From assembly GCF_001071995.1 (NCBI RefSeq), contig NZ_JVNU01000027.1, forward strand, positions 62,001 through 126,000: a stretch of DNA of 64,000 nt. The letters run 5' to 3'. This document shows, in pieces, positions 1-9,416 of the stretch. Numbering within the stretch: position 1 is the stretch's first letter; the number at the start of each line of letters is the position of its first letter. Origin of the DNA: Streptococcus sp. 263_SSPC. GTDB lineage: Bacteria; Bacillota; Bacilli; Lactobacillales; Aerococcaceae. A program made the translations under genes and the position numbers. The notes below the pieces were generated by a model. It ran no database searches. It saw only the letters and a program-made list of their open reading frames with translations, and was not told the origin of the DNA.

Positions 1-120
1 AATACGTCCAAATGATGTTGTAACTTTTTTAATCCATAAGTCACCAATCAAACGGCGATTAATCGTCCATGTTTCTCCATTTCTAAATACAAAACGTAAA
101 CCTGACATAACCTTTTTCAT
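1..120 (-). CDS. Hypothetical protein, N-terminal 40 residues only
   Basis: An open frame begins with ATG at 118-120 and runs off the left edge of the window, so only 40 residues are visible. It begins MKKVMSGLRFVFRNGETW and is basic, with several aromatic residues and no recognisable motif or signal peptide. The start is well supported: AGGAG lies ten bases upstream and a good promoter precedes it. I do not recognise the family. It is separated from cca by its own promoter, so it is probably transcribed independently of the cca operon. Confidence 0.65.
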   Translation of the reverse strand, partial: MKKVMSGLRFVFRNGETWTINRRLIGDLWIKKVTTSFGRI

Positions 121-160
121 ATAGGGTCACTCCTTAAAATAAATTATTGCTTACAAAATG

Positions 161-189
161 ATAATACCATTGAAACGCCTTTCATTCAA
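161..189 (-). promoter_or_regulatory. Promoter of the left-edge hypothetical gene
   Basis: On the minus strand TTGAAT (184-189) is followed after 17 bases by TATTAT (161-166). This is a near-consensus sigma-A pair, about 40 bases before the ATG at 120. Confidence 0.6.
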
Positions 190-231
190 GAATTATATTA
201 AATTAAATGGCTTTCAATAAATTGTTTTTCA

Positions 232-263
232 TTTCAATGAAACTTTATTTACTTTCATTGAAA
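232..263 (-). terminator. Weak hairpin at the end of cca
   Basis: Arms TTTCAATGAAA and TTTCATTGAAA flank a 10-base loop and overlap the cca stop codon. There is no clean T-run after the stem on the minus strand, so termination here is uncertain. Confidence 0.35.
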
Positions 264-1477
264 TTATTTCTAATCCATGAAACTAACTCAGTATTTTCAT
301 TGGCTAAACTACCAGATAAAATCTCTGTTTGAAGAGCTTGTAAGACTTCGCCAATAATAGGCCCCATCTTCTCTAAGCCAAGTGCTTCTTTTACTCCAAA
401 CCCATCAATTTGAATGTCTTTCATCGAACGAATCGGTAATTGTTGATACACTTTATCTAACTCTACTAATTGTTCACTGTGGCCAATTCCTGGTAACAAC
501 TGTTCTACTTCGACAGCCAAATCTTCTGGACATTCATAAGCGAGAAATGCATCCCACTCTTTTTCAAGACGAGCAAGCAATGTTTGATAGCCTGTTAATA
601 TAGTAGAAATTTGGTCATTCGATGATTTCCAATTTTTCAGTACTTTTCTTAACTGTGGAATACTTAATCGTTCATAGTACGCAAATAAGATCCACGCCTG
701 AGTAATCGTCATTTTTTCTAACGGGAATTCTCCTAATTTTAAGAGTGTCTCTTTGGCCTCTTTAAAGTCAGGACAAGAATGGTATAACTCACTCTCTACA
801 AACGCTTTAAAGGCAAGAGCGCGATGTGGACTCAGTATCATCTTCTCAAACTCAACTTTCATACGTTCCACCGCTACTCGCTCTAGGTTGGTTTTTAAAG
901 TTCGAATTGCATTAAACGTATCAGATTCTATCGAAAATCCTAATTGCCCTGCAAACCTGACTGCACGCATCATCCGTAAGGCATCTTCATTAAAGCGTTC
1001 CATAGGATTTCCAACACAGCGAATGATTTCTCTCTCTAAGTCTTCAATCCCACCAAAATAATCGACAATTTCTTCTTTGTCGTTTACAGCAAGTGCATTA
1101 ATCGTAAAATCACGACGCATCAAGTCCTCTTCCAGACTTCTGACAAAGGTTACGGAATCCGGATGTCTAAAGTCCTGGTACGTTCCTTCCGTACGAAATG
1201 TTGTCACCTCATAGCTATCATGATGATGGAGTACAAGAACGGTCCCATGTTCGATTCCCACATCTACCGTATGAGAAAAGAGACTCTTCACTTCTTCAGG
1301 GGTTGCACTCGTTGCAATATCCACATCAGAAATCTCTTTTCCAAGAACCAAATCACGGACTGAACCACCCACAAAAACAGCTTCGTGTCCAGCTTCTTTT
1401 AACGTTTGAAGAACAGGGAGTGCACTAACGAAAAGCGGTACCGATTGTATATCAACTGTTCGTTTAAAATCACTCAT
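245..1477 (-). CDS. cca: CCA-adding tRNA nucleotidyltransferase
   Basis: This cytoplasmic enzyme adds or repairs the CCA 3' end of tRNAs. It is needed here because the tRNA-Arg at 31678-31751 does not encode CCA. The 410 residues match the usual bacterial class II length. The nucleotidyltransferase head carries GGSVRD at about residues 37-42 and the metal-binding DVD at 51-53. RRDFTINALA follows at 121-130. The RNA-binding helical part begins near residue 160 with NEDALRMMRAVRF. The start ATG has GGAG six bases upstream and overlaps the end of ypiB by eight bases, so the two are probably co-transcribed. It is the last gene of a ypiA-ypiB-cca group. Confidence 0.97.
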   Translation of the reverse strand: MSDFKRTVDIQSVPLFVSALPVLQTLKEAGHEAVFVGGSVRDLVLGKEISDVDIATSATPEEVKSLFSHTVDVGIEHGTVLVLHHHDSYEVTTFRTEGTYQDFRHPDSVTFVRSLEEDLMRRDFTINALAVNDKEEIVDYFGGIEDLEREIIRCVGNPMERFNEDALRMMRAVRFAGQLGFSIESDTFNAIRTLKTNLERVAVERMKVEFEKMILSPHRALAFKAFVESELYHSCPDFKEAKETLLKLGEFPLEKMTITQAWILFAYYERLSIPQLRKVLKNWKSSNDQISTILTGYQTLLARLEKEWDAFLAYECPEDLAVEVEQLLPGIGHSEQLVELDKVYQQLPIRSMKDIQIDGFGVKEALGLEKMGPIIGEVLQALQTEILSGSLANENTELVSWIRNNFNESK

Positions 1478-2000
1478 CTTCTAACTCCTTTAATCGATTT
1501 GTTAGCTCCATAAAACGCTGAGACTCCATTGATTCTAAAGCGTCATTGATTTCTGATTTTAATTGCGAAATCAACACTTCTTTTTGAATACTATCTAATT
1601 CATCCTCTACTACTTCCATCTCTTCGACTTCAGAGATATAGTAAGGATTTTTCTCTAATACGGCAAAACTCACCATACTTTTATAAGCGTTTGGAAAATC
1701 TAATTCCACATAGCAATCTTCTTTCCAATGAAGACGCATATCATGAAAGGCTACTTCTGGATTATCAAATTTGGTTCCTTCTTTATAAAAGAGGAAAGAT
1801 TCTTGAGCAGGTTTAATCGTTGAAAATAGCATTCCTTTTGGAGTAGCTTCCACATGCTCCACGAAATGAATTTGTTTCAACAATAACTCATGGTTTAACA
1901 AGTAGTTCAGAATCCACAATGACTCTCTTCTTTTCAAAGAATGATTTGAAATGAACCACGAAATAAATTTCTTCTTCGTTTCTAAACTTGGGTTAAACAA
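1470..2000 (-). CDS. ypiB: YpiB family protein (UPF0302 plus IDEAL domain)
   Basis: The protein has about 176 residues. The N-terminal UPF0302 region contains KRRESLWILNYLLNHE, and the C-terminal 30 residues form an IDEAL-type domain (SEINDALESMESQRFMEL). The open frame extends to a TTG at 2021. A second TTG at 1998-2000 has AGGAGG six bases upstream and gives an N-terminus the same length as B. subtilis YpiB as I remember it, so I chose it. The gene lies 10 bases after ypiA, in the same order as in Bacillus. The molecular function is not established. Confidence 0.88.
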   Translation of the reverse strand: MFNPSLETKKKFISWFISNHSLKRRESLWILNYLLNHELLLKQIHFVEHVEATPKGMLFSTIKPAQESFLFYKEGTKFDNPEVAFHDMRLHWKEDCYVELDFPNAYKSMVSFAVLEKNPYYISEVEEMEVVEDELDSIQKEVLISQLKSEINDALESMESQRFMELTNRLKELEDE

Positions 2001-2010
2001 AGTATCCCTC

Positions 2011-3282
2011 CTACTCTTCAAAAATAAATGTATAACGGATAAATTCAGGATTAAACGGATCTACCTTCAATGCTTCTTGTAAGGCTGGTGCTGCTAAATC
2101 TTTACGTCCTTCTTCAATCATAAAGCGGATATAATCTTCTAAGAATTCAACAGAACTTTCCCCGGCTTCATAGGCTTTTTGATAGTTCGTAAATGCCTCG
2201 TTGTACTCTTCCATTGCTTCATACGTTTTCGCAAACAAGTAAAGAATCACTGCATCTTCTTTGGTTTCTAAGCTTTCAAGGAATGCAATACTTTCCTCAT
2301 ATTCTTCTTCATCGTTTAAAGCTTCAACATAACTTGTCACATTAAGTAAAGAATCGCTGTTAATGTTCACCGCTTCTTTTAATTCTTGTAATCCAACTTT
2401 TGGATTCCCTGTTGCGATTTTGATTTGGCCAAGAATACGGTGTGCTTCATCGTTCAATTCATCGAAAGCAATCCATTTTTTCGCATAGTCTTTTGCTTCT
2501 TCGTCTCGTTTCAAGATTAAAAGACATTGAATCACATTTAGTGTCACTTCACTATTTTCAGGTTCACGTTCTAAAAGTTCCATATAGTACTCGAGAGCTT
2601 TCTCATAGTTGCCCTCAATGGACTCAGATGAGGCCATCTGGAACAATAAATCACTTGAGAGGCCGTCAATGCTTTCTTCGCCAATAAATTGCTCTAATGG
2701 CTCTTTATCGCCCATTCTTAAAGTGGCTTCAACGTACAATTCTTGCGCACGCTCTTCTTCCCCAGTTTCTGCTGGATTTTGTTTTAAGAAACGCTCCAAG
2801 AAAAATGCGCTACGTTCGAAACTTCCCGCTTCAAATAATAAAGTTCCAAGGTAAAAATCAATAATCGCTTCGTCTGGTTCCAAGTCTTTCGCCTTTAAGA
2901 GTTTCTTCTCTGCTAAGTCGAAATCTCCCTCTTCACGGTACGCTTCCGATTGAACCACTAACACACTTGGGTAGTCTGGATCTGTTTCAGGAATATCGTA
3001 CAGAATCGATAACGCTTGATCTGTTTCTCCTTCAGCCACTAAAATCTCGGCTAATAAAATCGTCCAAATCGCTTCGTCTGGTTCCACTTCGGTGAGTCGT
3101 AACAAGGCACGTTTGGCTTCTTCGTAGAATCCAATTGATACAGAATAAGTCGCTAAATCTGCCATTTCTTGAAGGTCTTTTTCTGGGTTAAAATTGTCAA
3201 AAAAACGATGGTAGTGTTCATAGACTTTATCAATATCTTGTTCTTGTAAGGCTTGTTCAATCGCTTCGATTACTTGTGTCAT
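2011..3282 (-). CDS. Tetratricopeptide-repeat protein, YpiA-like
   Basis: A soluble, very acidic 423-residue protein built almost wholly of TPR-like helical hairpins. Recurrent repeat signatures include EPDEAIWTILLAEILVAEG, YPSVLVVQSEAYREEGDF and EPDEAIIDFYLGTLLFEAG. There is no signal peptide or membrane segment. TPR arrays normally act as scaffolds for protein-protein contacts; the partner is not visible from sequence. The position directly before ypiB and after hup matches the ypiA-ypiB arrangement of other Firmicutes. AAAGGAG precedes the ATG. A possible promoter lies around 3300-3340 on the minus strand, with TATACT as the -10. Confidence 0.85.
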   Translation of the reverse strand: MTQVIEAIEQALQEQDIDKVYEHYHRFFDNFNPEKDLQEMADLATYSVSIGFYEEAKRALLRLTEVEPDEAIWTILLAEILVAEGETDQALSILYDIPETDPDYPSVLVVQSEAYREEGDFDLAEKKLLKAKDLEPDEAIIDFYLGTLLFEAGSFERSAFFLERFLKQNPAETGEEERAQELYVEATLRMGDKEPLEQFIGEESIDGLSSDLLFQMASSESIEGNYEKALEYYMELLEREPENSEVTLNVIQCLLILKRDEEAKDYAKKWIAFDELNDEAHRILGQIKIATGNPKVGLQELKEAVNINSDSLLNVTSYVEALNDEEEYEESIAFLESLETKEDAVILYLFAKTYEAMEEYNEAFTNYQKAYEAGESSVEFLEDYIRFMIEEGRKDLAAPALQEALKVDPFNPEFIRYTFIFEE

Positions 3283-3339
3283 AATGTCTCCTTTTGCAGA
3301 TGAACTGCGAGTAGTATAATGTATCTATTGAAGTTTTAC

Positions 3340-3385
3340 ACCAAAAAAAGAAGGTGTTATATAGAGTTAACTCTAATATAACACC
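3340..3385 (-). terminator. Terminator after hup
   Basis: Nearly perfect palindrome at 3353-3385 (GGTGTTATAT and its complement around AGAGTTAACTCT, with one bulged base), followed on the minus strand by TTCTTTTTTT. Further arms GAAGTTTTA (3330-3338) and TAAAACTTC (3389-3397) could extend it. Confidence 0.85.
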
Positions 3386-3423
3386 AATTAAAACTTCATG
3401 CTATGAAAAATAATTCATCGGAA

Positions 3424-3702
3424 TTATTTTTTAACTGCATCTTTAAGAGCTTTACCAGCTTTGAATGCTGGAACTTTAGAAGCTTTGATTTTGATTTCTT
3501 TACCTGTTTGAGGGTTACGTCCTTTACGAGCAGCGCGTTCGCGAACTTCGAAGTTACCAAATCCGATAACTTGAACTTTTTCACCTGCTTTTAAAGCTTC
3601 TTGAATTGTTTCGAATAACGCTTCAACTGTTGCTGAAACATCTTTCTTTGTTAATTGCGTTTTTTTAGCAACGCGATCTACTAATTCTGCTTTGTTAGCC
3701 AT
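3424..3702 (-). CDS. hup: DNA-binding protein HU
   Basis: A 92-residue histone-like nucleoid protein that bends and compacts DNA as a homodimer. It begins [12 protein letters not shown] and contains the HU signature [21 protein letters not shown], here cited only as landmark residues at about 47-66, on the DNA-binding beta arms. The length is typical of the family. GGAGGTGAAAC precedes the ATG, a consensus promoter lies 100 bases upstream and a strong terminator follows, so it appears to be a single-gene transcript. It sits between der and ypiA, as in many Lactobacillales. Confidence 0.97.
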   Translation of the reverse strand: MANKAELVDRVAKKTQLTKKDVSATVEALFETIQEALKAGEKVQVIGFGNFEVRERAARKGRNPQTGKEIKIKASKVPAFKAGKALKDAVKK

Positions 3703-3797
3703 TTTAGTTTCACCTCCGTCAAATAAGAATTTCTATCAGAGTTCGTTGAGTGGTCCAACTTATCTGGAAATCGAAAATTAGTTTTGATTTCCTCTAA

Positions 3798-3826
3798 ATT
3801 ATACCATTCAACCTCAATAGTTTCAA
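3798..3826 (-). promoter_or_regulatory. Promoter of hup
   Basis: Minus strand: TTGAAA (3821-3826), a 17-base spacer ending in TGG, and TATAAT (3798-3803). It is near-consensus with an extended -10, as expected for an abundant nucleoid protein. Confidence 0.8.
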
Positions 3827-3865
3827 CGTTTTATATTCTGTTTTATAAGCTTGCTATGAATTTTT

Positions 3866-5179
3866 TTACTTTCTTTGACGCGTAATCATATGAATTGGTG
3901 TTCCTTCGAATCCAAATGCTGAGCGAATTCGATTTTCTAAGAATCGTTCATATGAGAAATGCATCAATTCAACGTCATTTACAAAGGTGACAAATGTTGG
4001 TGGTTGAATCGCCACTTGCGTCATATAGTAAATCTTCAAGCGGTTCCCTTTATCCGTTGGAGTTGGGTTCATCGCGATCGCATCCATTAATACATCGTTT
4101 AAGACTGATGATGAAATACGACGTGAACGAACTTCATGAATCTCTTTTAGAATTGGTGGGATTTTTGAAAGACGTTGTTTTGTCTTTGCAGATACAAAAA
4201 TAATCGGAGCATATGATAAGTATAGGAATTCTTGACGAATCTTATCCTCAAACTCTTTATACGTTGAATTATCTTTTTCAAGCGTATCCCATTTATTCAC
4301 TAAAATAACGACACCTTTACCGGCTTCATGAGCGTATCCCGCAATCTTCTTATCTTGTTCTTGAATACCTTCTTCAGCATTCAAGACCACACAAACAATG
4401 TCGCTTCGTTCAATCGCTCTTAAGGCGCGAAGTACACTATATTTTTCAGTTGATTCGAAGACACGACCTTTCTTACGAATACCGGCAGTATCAATCATCT
4501 TGAAGACAGTACCTTCTTCATCTTCGAATGTCGTATCGATGGCATCACGAGTTGTTCCGGCAACATTCGATACAATCACTCGTTCTTCTCCAAGCATCGC
4601 GTTCACTAAACTTGATTTCCCTACGTTTGGACGGCCGATAAAACTAAACTTAATGATGTCTTTATCCTCTTCGTCTCCTTTATCTTCAGGGAAAGCTTTA
4701 ACAGCTGCGTCTAATAAGTCTCCAAGACCTAGTCCGTGACTTCCTGAGATTGGGAATGGTTCACCGAATCCTAATGCATAGAAATCAAAAATTTCTGAAC
4801 GCAATTCAGGATTGTCGACTTTATTAACAGCTAGTAAAACTGGTTTGTTTGTACGATAGAGTAATTTTGCAATGTGTTCGTCAGTCGTTGTCACGCCCTC
4901 TTTCACACTTGTAAGGAAGATAATCACATCTGCTTCTTCCATCGCAATCTCTGCTTGCATACGGATGTTTGACATAAACGGTTCATCCGTAATATCAATT
5001 CCACCTGTATCGATAATATTAAATGAGTGACCTAGCCACTCACCTTCAGAATAGATACGGTCACGAGTGACTCCGGCAATATCTTCTACGATAGAGATAC
5101 GTTCTCCGACAATACGGTTAAAAATTGTAGATTTTCCGACATTTGGTCTTCCTACAACGGCAATAACTGGTGTTGACAT
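3866..5179 (-). CDS. der: Ribosome-associated GTPase Der (EngA)
   Basis: Essential double-GTPase for assembly of the 50S ribosomal subunit. Both G domains are visible. The first has GRPNVGKS near the N-terminus, DTGG and NKVD. The second has GRPNVGKSS near residue 180, DTAGIRKKG and NKWD. The C-terminal KH-like domain ends in basic RQRK. The length of 437 residues is normal. AAAGGAGGAAT precedes the ATG. It follows rpsA after a hairpin at 5214-5240, so it may be expressed both by read-through and independently. Confidence 0.98.
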   Translation of the reverse strand: MSTPVIAVVGRPNVGKSTIFNRIVGERISIVEDIAGVTRDRIYSEGEWLGHSFNIIDTGGIDITDEPFMSNIRMQAEIAMEEADVIIFLTSVKEGVTTTDEHIAKLLYRTNKPVLLAVNKVDNPELRSEIFDFYALGFGEPFPISGSHGLGLGDLLDAAVKAFPEDKGDEEDKDIIKFSFIGRPNVGKSSLVNAMLGEERVIVSNVAGTTRDAIDTTFEDEEGTVFKMIDTAGIRKKGRVFESTEKYSVLRALRAIERSDIVCVVLNAEEGIQEQDKKIAGYAHEAGKGVVILVNKWDTLEKDNSTYKEFEDKIRQEFLYLSYAPIIFVSAKTKQRLSKIPPILKEIHEVRSRRISSSVLNDVLMDAIAMNPTPTDKGNRLKIYYMTQVAIQPPTFVTFVNDVELMHFSYERFLENRIRSAFGFEGTPIHMITRQRK

Positions 5180-5213
5180 ACTATTCCTCCTTTTTCTCTA
5201 ATTCTATCATAAA

Positions 5214-5240
5214 AATAGTCTGGAACCAGTCCAGACTATT
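5214..5240 (-). terminator. Terminator between rpsA and der
   Basis: Stem AATAGTCTGG / CCAGACTATT with a 7-base loop, followed on the minus strand by TTTTTATG. It lies 23 bases after the rpsA stop. Confidence 0.75.
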
Positions 5241-5263
5241 TCCACTTAACTTTTATTTGAATG

Positions 5264-6457
5264 TTATTCTTCAACTTTTAATTCAGAAAGTTGATCACCT
5301 AAACGATCTGCTAAAGAGAACGAAACATCTTCTTCAGGTAATTCGTAAGTTTCTTCAACCACTTCTTCAACTTCTTCTTTTTCAGGTTTTGGAGCTTCTT
5401 GTAAAGCTTTAATACTTAAAGAAATACGTTGTTGTTCTGGATGAACTTCAAGGACTTTCACTTGAACTTCTTGACCTTCTTTAAGAACTTCGTGTGGTGT
5501 TGCGATATGTTGGTGAGCGATTTGAGAGATGTGAACTAATCCTTCTACTCCAGGGAATAATTCAACGAATGCTCCAAATGTAGTTAGACGTTTTACTAAA
5601 CCATCTAATACAGAACCAACTGCTGCACGTTCTTCAATGTTATCCCATGGTCCTGCTAATGTATCTTTGATTGATAATGATACACGTCCGCTTTCTGGAT
5701 CTACTGAGATTACTTTTGCTTGAACTTCTTCGCCAACTTTTAATTTGTCGCTTGCTTTCGCAACGTGCTCGTGAGAGATTTGTGAGATGTGAACTAAACC
5801 ATCCACACCACCTAAGTCGATAAACGCACCGAAGTTTGTTAATCGAGCCACTTTACCAGTCACTACAGAACCTTCTTGAATTGCTTCAAATACAGCTGCA
5901 CGCTTAGCTGCTTTTTCAGCTGCAACTAAGTTTTTACGTGATAAGATTAAACGATTTTCGCTTGGTTCGATTTCAACGATTTCAAAAGCTAATGTTTGGC
6001 CTTTGAATTGAGCTAAGTTATCAACATAGTGATCTGATACCATTGAAGCTGGCACGAAAGCACGAACTCCTGCATCCACTACTAAACCACCTTTAACTGC
6101 ATCCACAACTGGAGCTTCGATGATTTCTTTGTTATCGAATTTAGCTTGAATTTCTTCCCAAACTTTACGTGCATCTACACGTTTTTTAGAAAGTAAGAAA
6201 CTTCCATTTTCTTTATCTTTGATTTGTTTGATGACTACTAAATCAACAACATCTCCTACAGCTAAAACGTCTTCTACACGTTCAACTGGTGATGTAGATA
6301 ATTCATTGAAAGGAATAACTCCTTCAACTCCTCCACCGATAATTCCGACGATGGCTTGTTTATCTTGTAGAGTTAATACTTCACCTTGTACTAAATCTCC
6401 GATTTGAATATCTTTAACGATATCTAGCGCATCTTGCATTGTTTGTAATTCTGACAT
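5264..6457 (-). CDS. rpsA: S1 RNA-binding domain protein (ribosomal protein S1 homologue)
   Basis: The 397-residue protein has four S1 beta-barrel domains, starting near residues 19, 105, 190 and 275. The last two carry [20 protein letters not shown]-type signatures. The tail is acidic and valine/glutamate-rich. Firmicute homologues (YpfD) are shorter than the six-domain proteobacterial S1, and their role in translation initiation is less certain. The open frame extends upstream to a TTG, but I chose the ATG at 6455-6457 because AGGAGG lies seven bases before it. The gene lies between cmk and der, the common Firmicute order. Confidence 0.93.
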   Translation of the reverse strand: MSELQTMQDALDIVKDIQIGDLVQGEVLTLQDKQAIVGIIGGGVEGVIPFNELSTSPVERVEDVLAVGDVVDLVVIKQIKDKENGSFLLSKKRVDARKVWEEIQAKFDNKEIIEAPVVDAVKGGLVVDAGVRAFVPASMVSDHYVDNLAQFKGQTLAFEIVEIEPSENRLILSRKNLVAAEKAAKRAAVFEAIQEGSVVTGKVARLTNFGAFIDLGGVDGLVHISQISHEHVAKASDKLKVGEEVQAKVISVDPESGRVSLSIKDTLAGPWDNIEERAAVGSVLDGLVKRLTTFGAFVELFPGVEGLVHISQIAHQHIATPHEVLKEGQEVQVKVLEVHPEQQRISLSIKALQEAPKPEKEEVEEVVEETYELPEEDVSFSLADRLGDQLSELKVEE

Positions 6458-6588
6458 GTGACTTCCTCCTAAGCGCGACAATTCATGCGAACATCAAGTT
6501 TGATTTTTGTGCAAAATAAAACTTTTTATCCACTTACAATCATACCACTAAATGAAAACGAATTCTAGTGTTTTTGTGTAAAATCTGG

Positions 6589-7254
6589 TTAATTCGTTAA
6601 CTTTTCTTGGATAAGATTCGTAATTTTAGAAACGACTTCTTGAATTGATAGGCTTGTTGTATCGATTTCAATTGCATCATACGCTTTTTTCAAAGGAGAC
6701 TCTTTACGAGTACTATCTAAGAAGTCACGGTGAGCAATCTCTTCTTCCAATTTTTCAAGGGATAATTCAATGCCCTTTTCTTGGTTTTCTCTGAATCGAC
6801 GAAGCGCACGTTCTTTTACAGACGCAACTAAGAAAATCTTCAATTCAGCATTTGGAAGCACTACTGTACCAATATCGCGACCATCCATAATGATGGAATG
6901 GTTCTCAGCAATCTCTTGTTGCATCTTCACAAGTTTTACACGAACTGCTTTAATCGCGGAAACTTCCGATACATTTCGTGTCACTTCAAGATCACGAATC
7001 TCACGAGTCACGTCTTCCCCGTTTAAGAAAACGAGTTGGCCATCTTCAGTATTTTTAAAACTGATGACTAAGTTTTCGAGCAATTCATCGATTGCTGACG
7101 CATCATCTACTGAAATATTATTTCTTAAAAATGCCAATGTTGTAGCACGATACATCGCACCAGTATCTAGATAAAGAAAACCAGTTTCTTTGGCAATCAA
7201 TTTTGAAATTGTACTTTTCCCAGACGAAGCTGGTCCATCAATAGCAACTTGCAT
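6589..7254 (-). CDS. cmk: Cytidylate kinase
   Basis: It phosphorylates CMP and dCMP to the diphosphates in pyrimidine nucleotide metabolism. The 221 residues begin [19 protein letters not shown], with the P-loop GPASSGKST at residues 7-15. [22 protein letters not shown] and the arginine-rich lid with HRDFLDSTR follow. The internal ATG at 7252-7254 was chosen over a start six codons upstream because GGAG lies at proper distance and the family begins at this position. It is probably transcribed ahead of rpsA. Confidence 0.97.
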   Translation of the reverse strand: MQVAIDGPASSGKSTISKLIAKETGFLYLDTGAMYRATTLAFLRNNISVDDASAIDELLENLVISFKNTEDGQLVFLNGEDVTREIRDLEVTRNVSEVSAIKAVRVKLVKMQQEIAENHSIIMDGRDIGTVVLPNAELKIFLVASVKERALRRFRENQEKGIELSLEKLEEEIAHRDFLDSTRKESPLKKAYDAIEIDTTSLSIQEVVSKITNLIQEKLTN

Positions 7255-7277
7255 ATTCTCTCTCCTTCTCAAAAAGA

Positions 7278-7306
7278 AAGCCTGAAACGTCTTGCGTCTC
7301 AGACTT
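7278..7306 (-). terminator. Terminator between the LysM gene and cmk
   Basis: Imperfect stem (AAGxCTGAxACG with its complement) followed on the minus strand by TTTCTTTTT, just upstream of the cmk ribosome binding site. Confidence 0.6.
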
Positions 7307-7325
7307 CCGCTAATATAGTTCTGTA

Positions 7326-7898
7326 TTATTGTGCAACTTTTAATGTTGTTCCTGGAGCAATGTTATCTCCTGTAAGACCATTAATTTGTTTTAATGTCGC
7401 GACGTCCATACCATGGTTTACTGCGATACGGTATAAAGTATCCCCAGCTTTAACAGTGTATGTTCCATAGTTACCATTTTGTTGCGCTTGAGTTGTTGGT
7501 GTTTGTTGAGTTGTTTCAGCTTGACGAGGAGCTGTTGTTGTAGCTTCGTTAGCTGTAGTAGTAGCTTCTTGTTTAGTTGTAGCTGCTGTTGTTTCCGGAG
7601 TAGCTGTTGTTGTTTCAACAGTCTTCGTTAACATTACATCGTCAGCTGTTCTTGGTTTTACTTGGTTACTATTATTGCTAATTGAGAACCACATCATAAA
7701 TAATACTGGTGCAACAATTACAATAAGGAACACAAATAATAACACATTTGATAATGGTGCTACTGCTTTCCCACCTGAGTTTCTAGCACTACGAGAGAAT
7801 TGACGATTCTTTAAATTCTCATCTTCTCCAAATTTTCTTTCCCATGGTTGTTCTTCTGTTTGATTTAAATCTTCATTGTTATTAAAGTTATCGCTCAT
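7326..7898 (-). CDS. Membrane-anchored LysM-domain protein (YpbE-like)
   Basis: The 190-residue protein has three parts. An acidic N-terminal region of about 45 residues lacks a signal peptide. One membrane span follows at about residues 50-72 ([20 protein letters not shown]). Next is a low-complexity Thr/Ala/Gln linker and then a single C-terminal LysM domain from about residue 146 ([14 protein letters not shown]). This predicts a type II membrane protein displaying a peptidoglycan-binding LysM outside the cell. Its place after ypbB and recQ matches the B. subtilis order ending in ypbE. GGAGGATTTTTGA precedes the ATG. The repetitive Thr/Ala codons of the linker could vary in number between strains. 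Confidence 0.85.
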   Translation of the reverse strand: MSDNFNNNEDLNQTEEQPWERKFGEDENLKNRQFSRSARNSGGKAVAPLSNVLLFVFLIVIVAPVLFMMWFSISNNSNQVKPRTADDVMLTKTVETTTATPETTAATTKQEATTTANEATTTAPRQAETTQQTPTTQAQQNGNYGTYTVKAGDTLYRIAVNHGMDVATLKQINGLTGDNIAPGTTLKVAQ

Positions 7899-8033
7899 TC
7901 AAAAATCCTCCTAATTTGACCCAATGCTATCCTCAGTCAATTCACTACACAATATAGCATATTCTTACACTCAGGGCAAACTTTTACTTTAGTACTATTG
8001 TAGCATAATTTCTCAAAAAATCACTCTATTTAA

Positions 8034-9416
8034 TCATAGATTAAATAATTTCTTAAAGCTTTCCTCGAAGGTGTTTTTGCTATTTTCTTCTTCATTCCAA
8101 TTTTCTGTTACATCCAGTAAAAATAAATCAAGATGCCTGCAACTGCTACACTTTCCACACGGCTCTTTCCGATTTTCTCCGAAGAACTGTGCTAAGTACT
8201 GTTCTTTACACTGACTCGTAGTCGCAAACTCTTCAATTTGCCCCACTTGCTTTAATTTACGCCCCCGCTGCATCTTGATAAATTCATTCTTTTGATCATT
8301 ATTCCAACGAAATGCATTCGCAATCTCTTTAATATTTTGATGAAGCTCCGTTTCTTCCTCGTCACCTGCTTCATACGACCGTTCAATTTTACGTCCCATT
8401 TCGGAAAAATCGTCTGGATGAACAAAAGCGATACAACGACTAAACTGCAGGTCTCTACCCGCACGACCGATTTGTTGCACATAATCTTCAAGCGTTTGAG
8501 GAAGTTGGTAATGAATAATTGTACGAATATTCGACTGATTAATTCCCATTCCAAAAGCACTTGTCGCTAATAAGATATTGAGTTCGACTCTAAAGAATTT
8601 CTGCTGGATGGTTTGTCGATCACTACTATGTCTCTTAGAGTGAAAGGTATCAATTTTTGTAAATCCTTCCTCTTGGAGCGATTCTTTTAACCCTTCAATC
8701 TCTTTAATTGTTGAGGCATACACGATACAAGGATATTCCACACGCTTCAACAATTCAGTAAGCATCTTACTGCGAAGTCCTTCAACCGAAATAACATCAA
8801 TTTCACGATTCTTCAAGAAAGCATGCCCTTGGAAATAAGTCGTATCCTCTTTATTTAATCCTAAAAAAGTGTAAATATCATGAATGACTTGAGTTGTCGC
8901 CGTTGCCGTTAACGCTAATGTTCTTGGATTTCCTAAACTCTTTCTCATCTTACCAATAAATAGGTAATCACTTCTAAAATCATATCCCCACTGTGAAATA
9001 CAATGCGCCTCATCGACAACAAGTAATCCAATTTCAAGTTTTGATAATTGCTTAAAGAATCTTGGTGCTTGTAGCATCTCCGGTGAAACGAAAATAAATT
9101 GATACTCATTTAACGTACTTAAAATATAATTCTTCTCAGACTCTGACATAAGAGACGTAATGGCCACCGCTCTATGAATTCCTAGCTGTTTTAAACTAGC
9201 AACTTGATCGGCCATTAATGCAATTAGAGGAGACACAATAACGACTCTACACTTTTCTTTGACACCAATATATTGATAAATAAATGATTTCCCATTTCCT
9301 GTTGGTAAAATCGCAATCGCATCATGCCCTTCCTCAAGAGACGTGATGACTTCCTGTTGCCCTTCCCTGAACTCGTCATATCCGAATCGATTCAATATTG
9401 GATCCATATCATTCAC
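8034..9416 (-). CDS. recQ: RecQ-family ATP-dependent DNA helicase
   Basis: Superfamily 2 helicase of 460 residues for recombination and repair. The Walker A is LPTGNGKSFIYQ. The DEAH box and RecQ-specific loop read VVDEAHCISQWGYDFRSDY. The motif VI region is QQIGRAGRD. A zinc-binding module is indicated by CKEQYLAQFFGENRKEPCGKC at about residues 403-423, cited as landmarks. There is no HRDC domain, so this is the short Firmicute RecS type. The start ATG has AAAGGAG five bases upstream and overlaps the ypbB stop, indicating translational coupling with ypbB. Confidence 0.95.
   Translation of the reverse strand: MNDMDPILNRFGYDEFREGQQEVITSLEEGHDAIAILPTGNGKSFIYQYIGVKEKCRVVIVSPLIALMADQVASLKQLGIHRAVAITSLMSESEKNYILSTLNEYQFIFVSPEMLQAPRFFKQLSKLEIGLLVVDEAHCISQWGYDFRSDYLFIGKMRKSLGNPRTLALTATATTQVIHDIYTFLGLNKEDTTYFQGHAFLKNREIDVISVEGLRSKMLTELLKRVEYPCIVYASTIKEIEGLKESLQEEGFTKIDTFHSKRHSSDRQTIQQKFFRVELNILLATSAFGMGINQSNIRTIIHYQLPQTLEDYVQQIGRAGRDLQFSRCIAFVHPDDFSEMGRKIERSYEAGDEEETELHQNIKEIANAFRWNNDQKNEFIKMQRGRKLKQVGQIEEFATTSQCKEQYLAQFFGENRKEPCGKCSSCRHLDLFLLDVTENWNEEENSKNTFEESFKKLFNL

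Noticed and set aside
5264-6481. Longer N-terminus of the S1 protein from an upstream TTG
   Set aside because: The internal ATG at 6455-6457 has a perfect AGGAGG at good spacing, and the extra eight residues are not like the family.
7418-7618. Second frame rich in Gln/Leu inside the LysM gene
   Set aside because: It arises from the repetitive Thr/Ala codons of the linker read out of frame and has no start signal.
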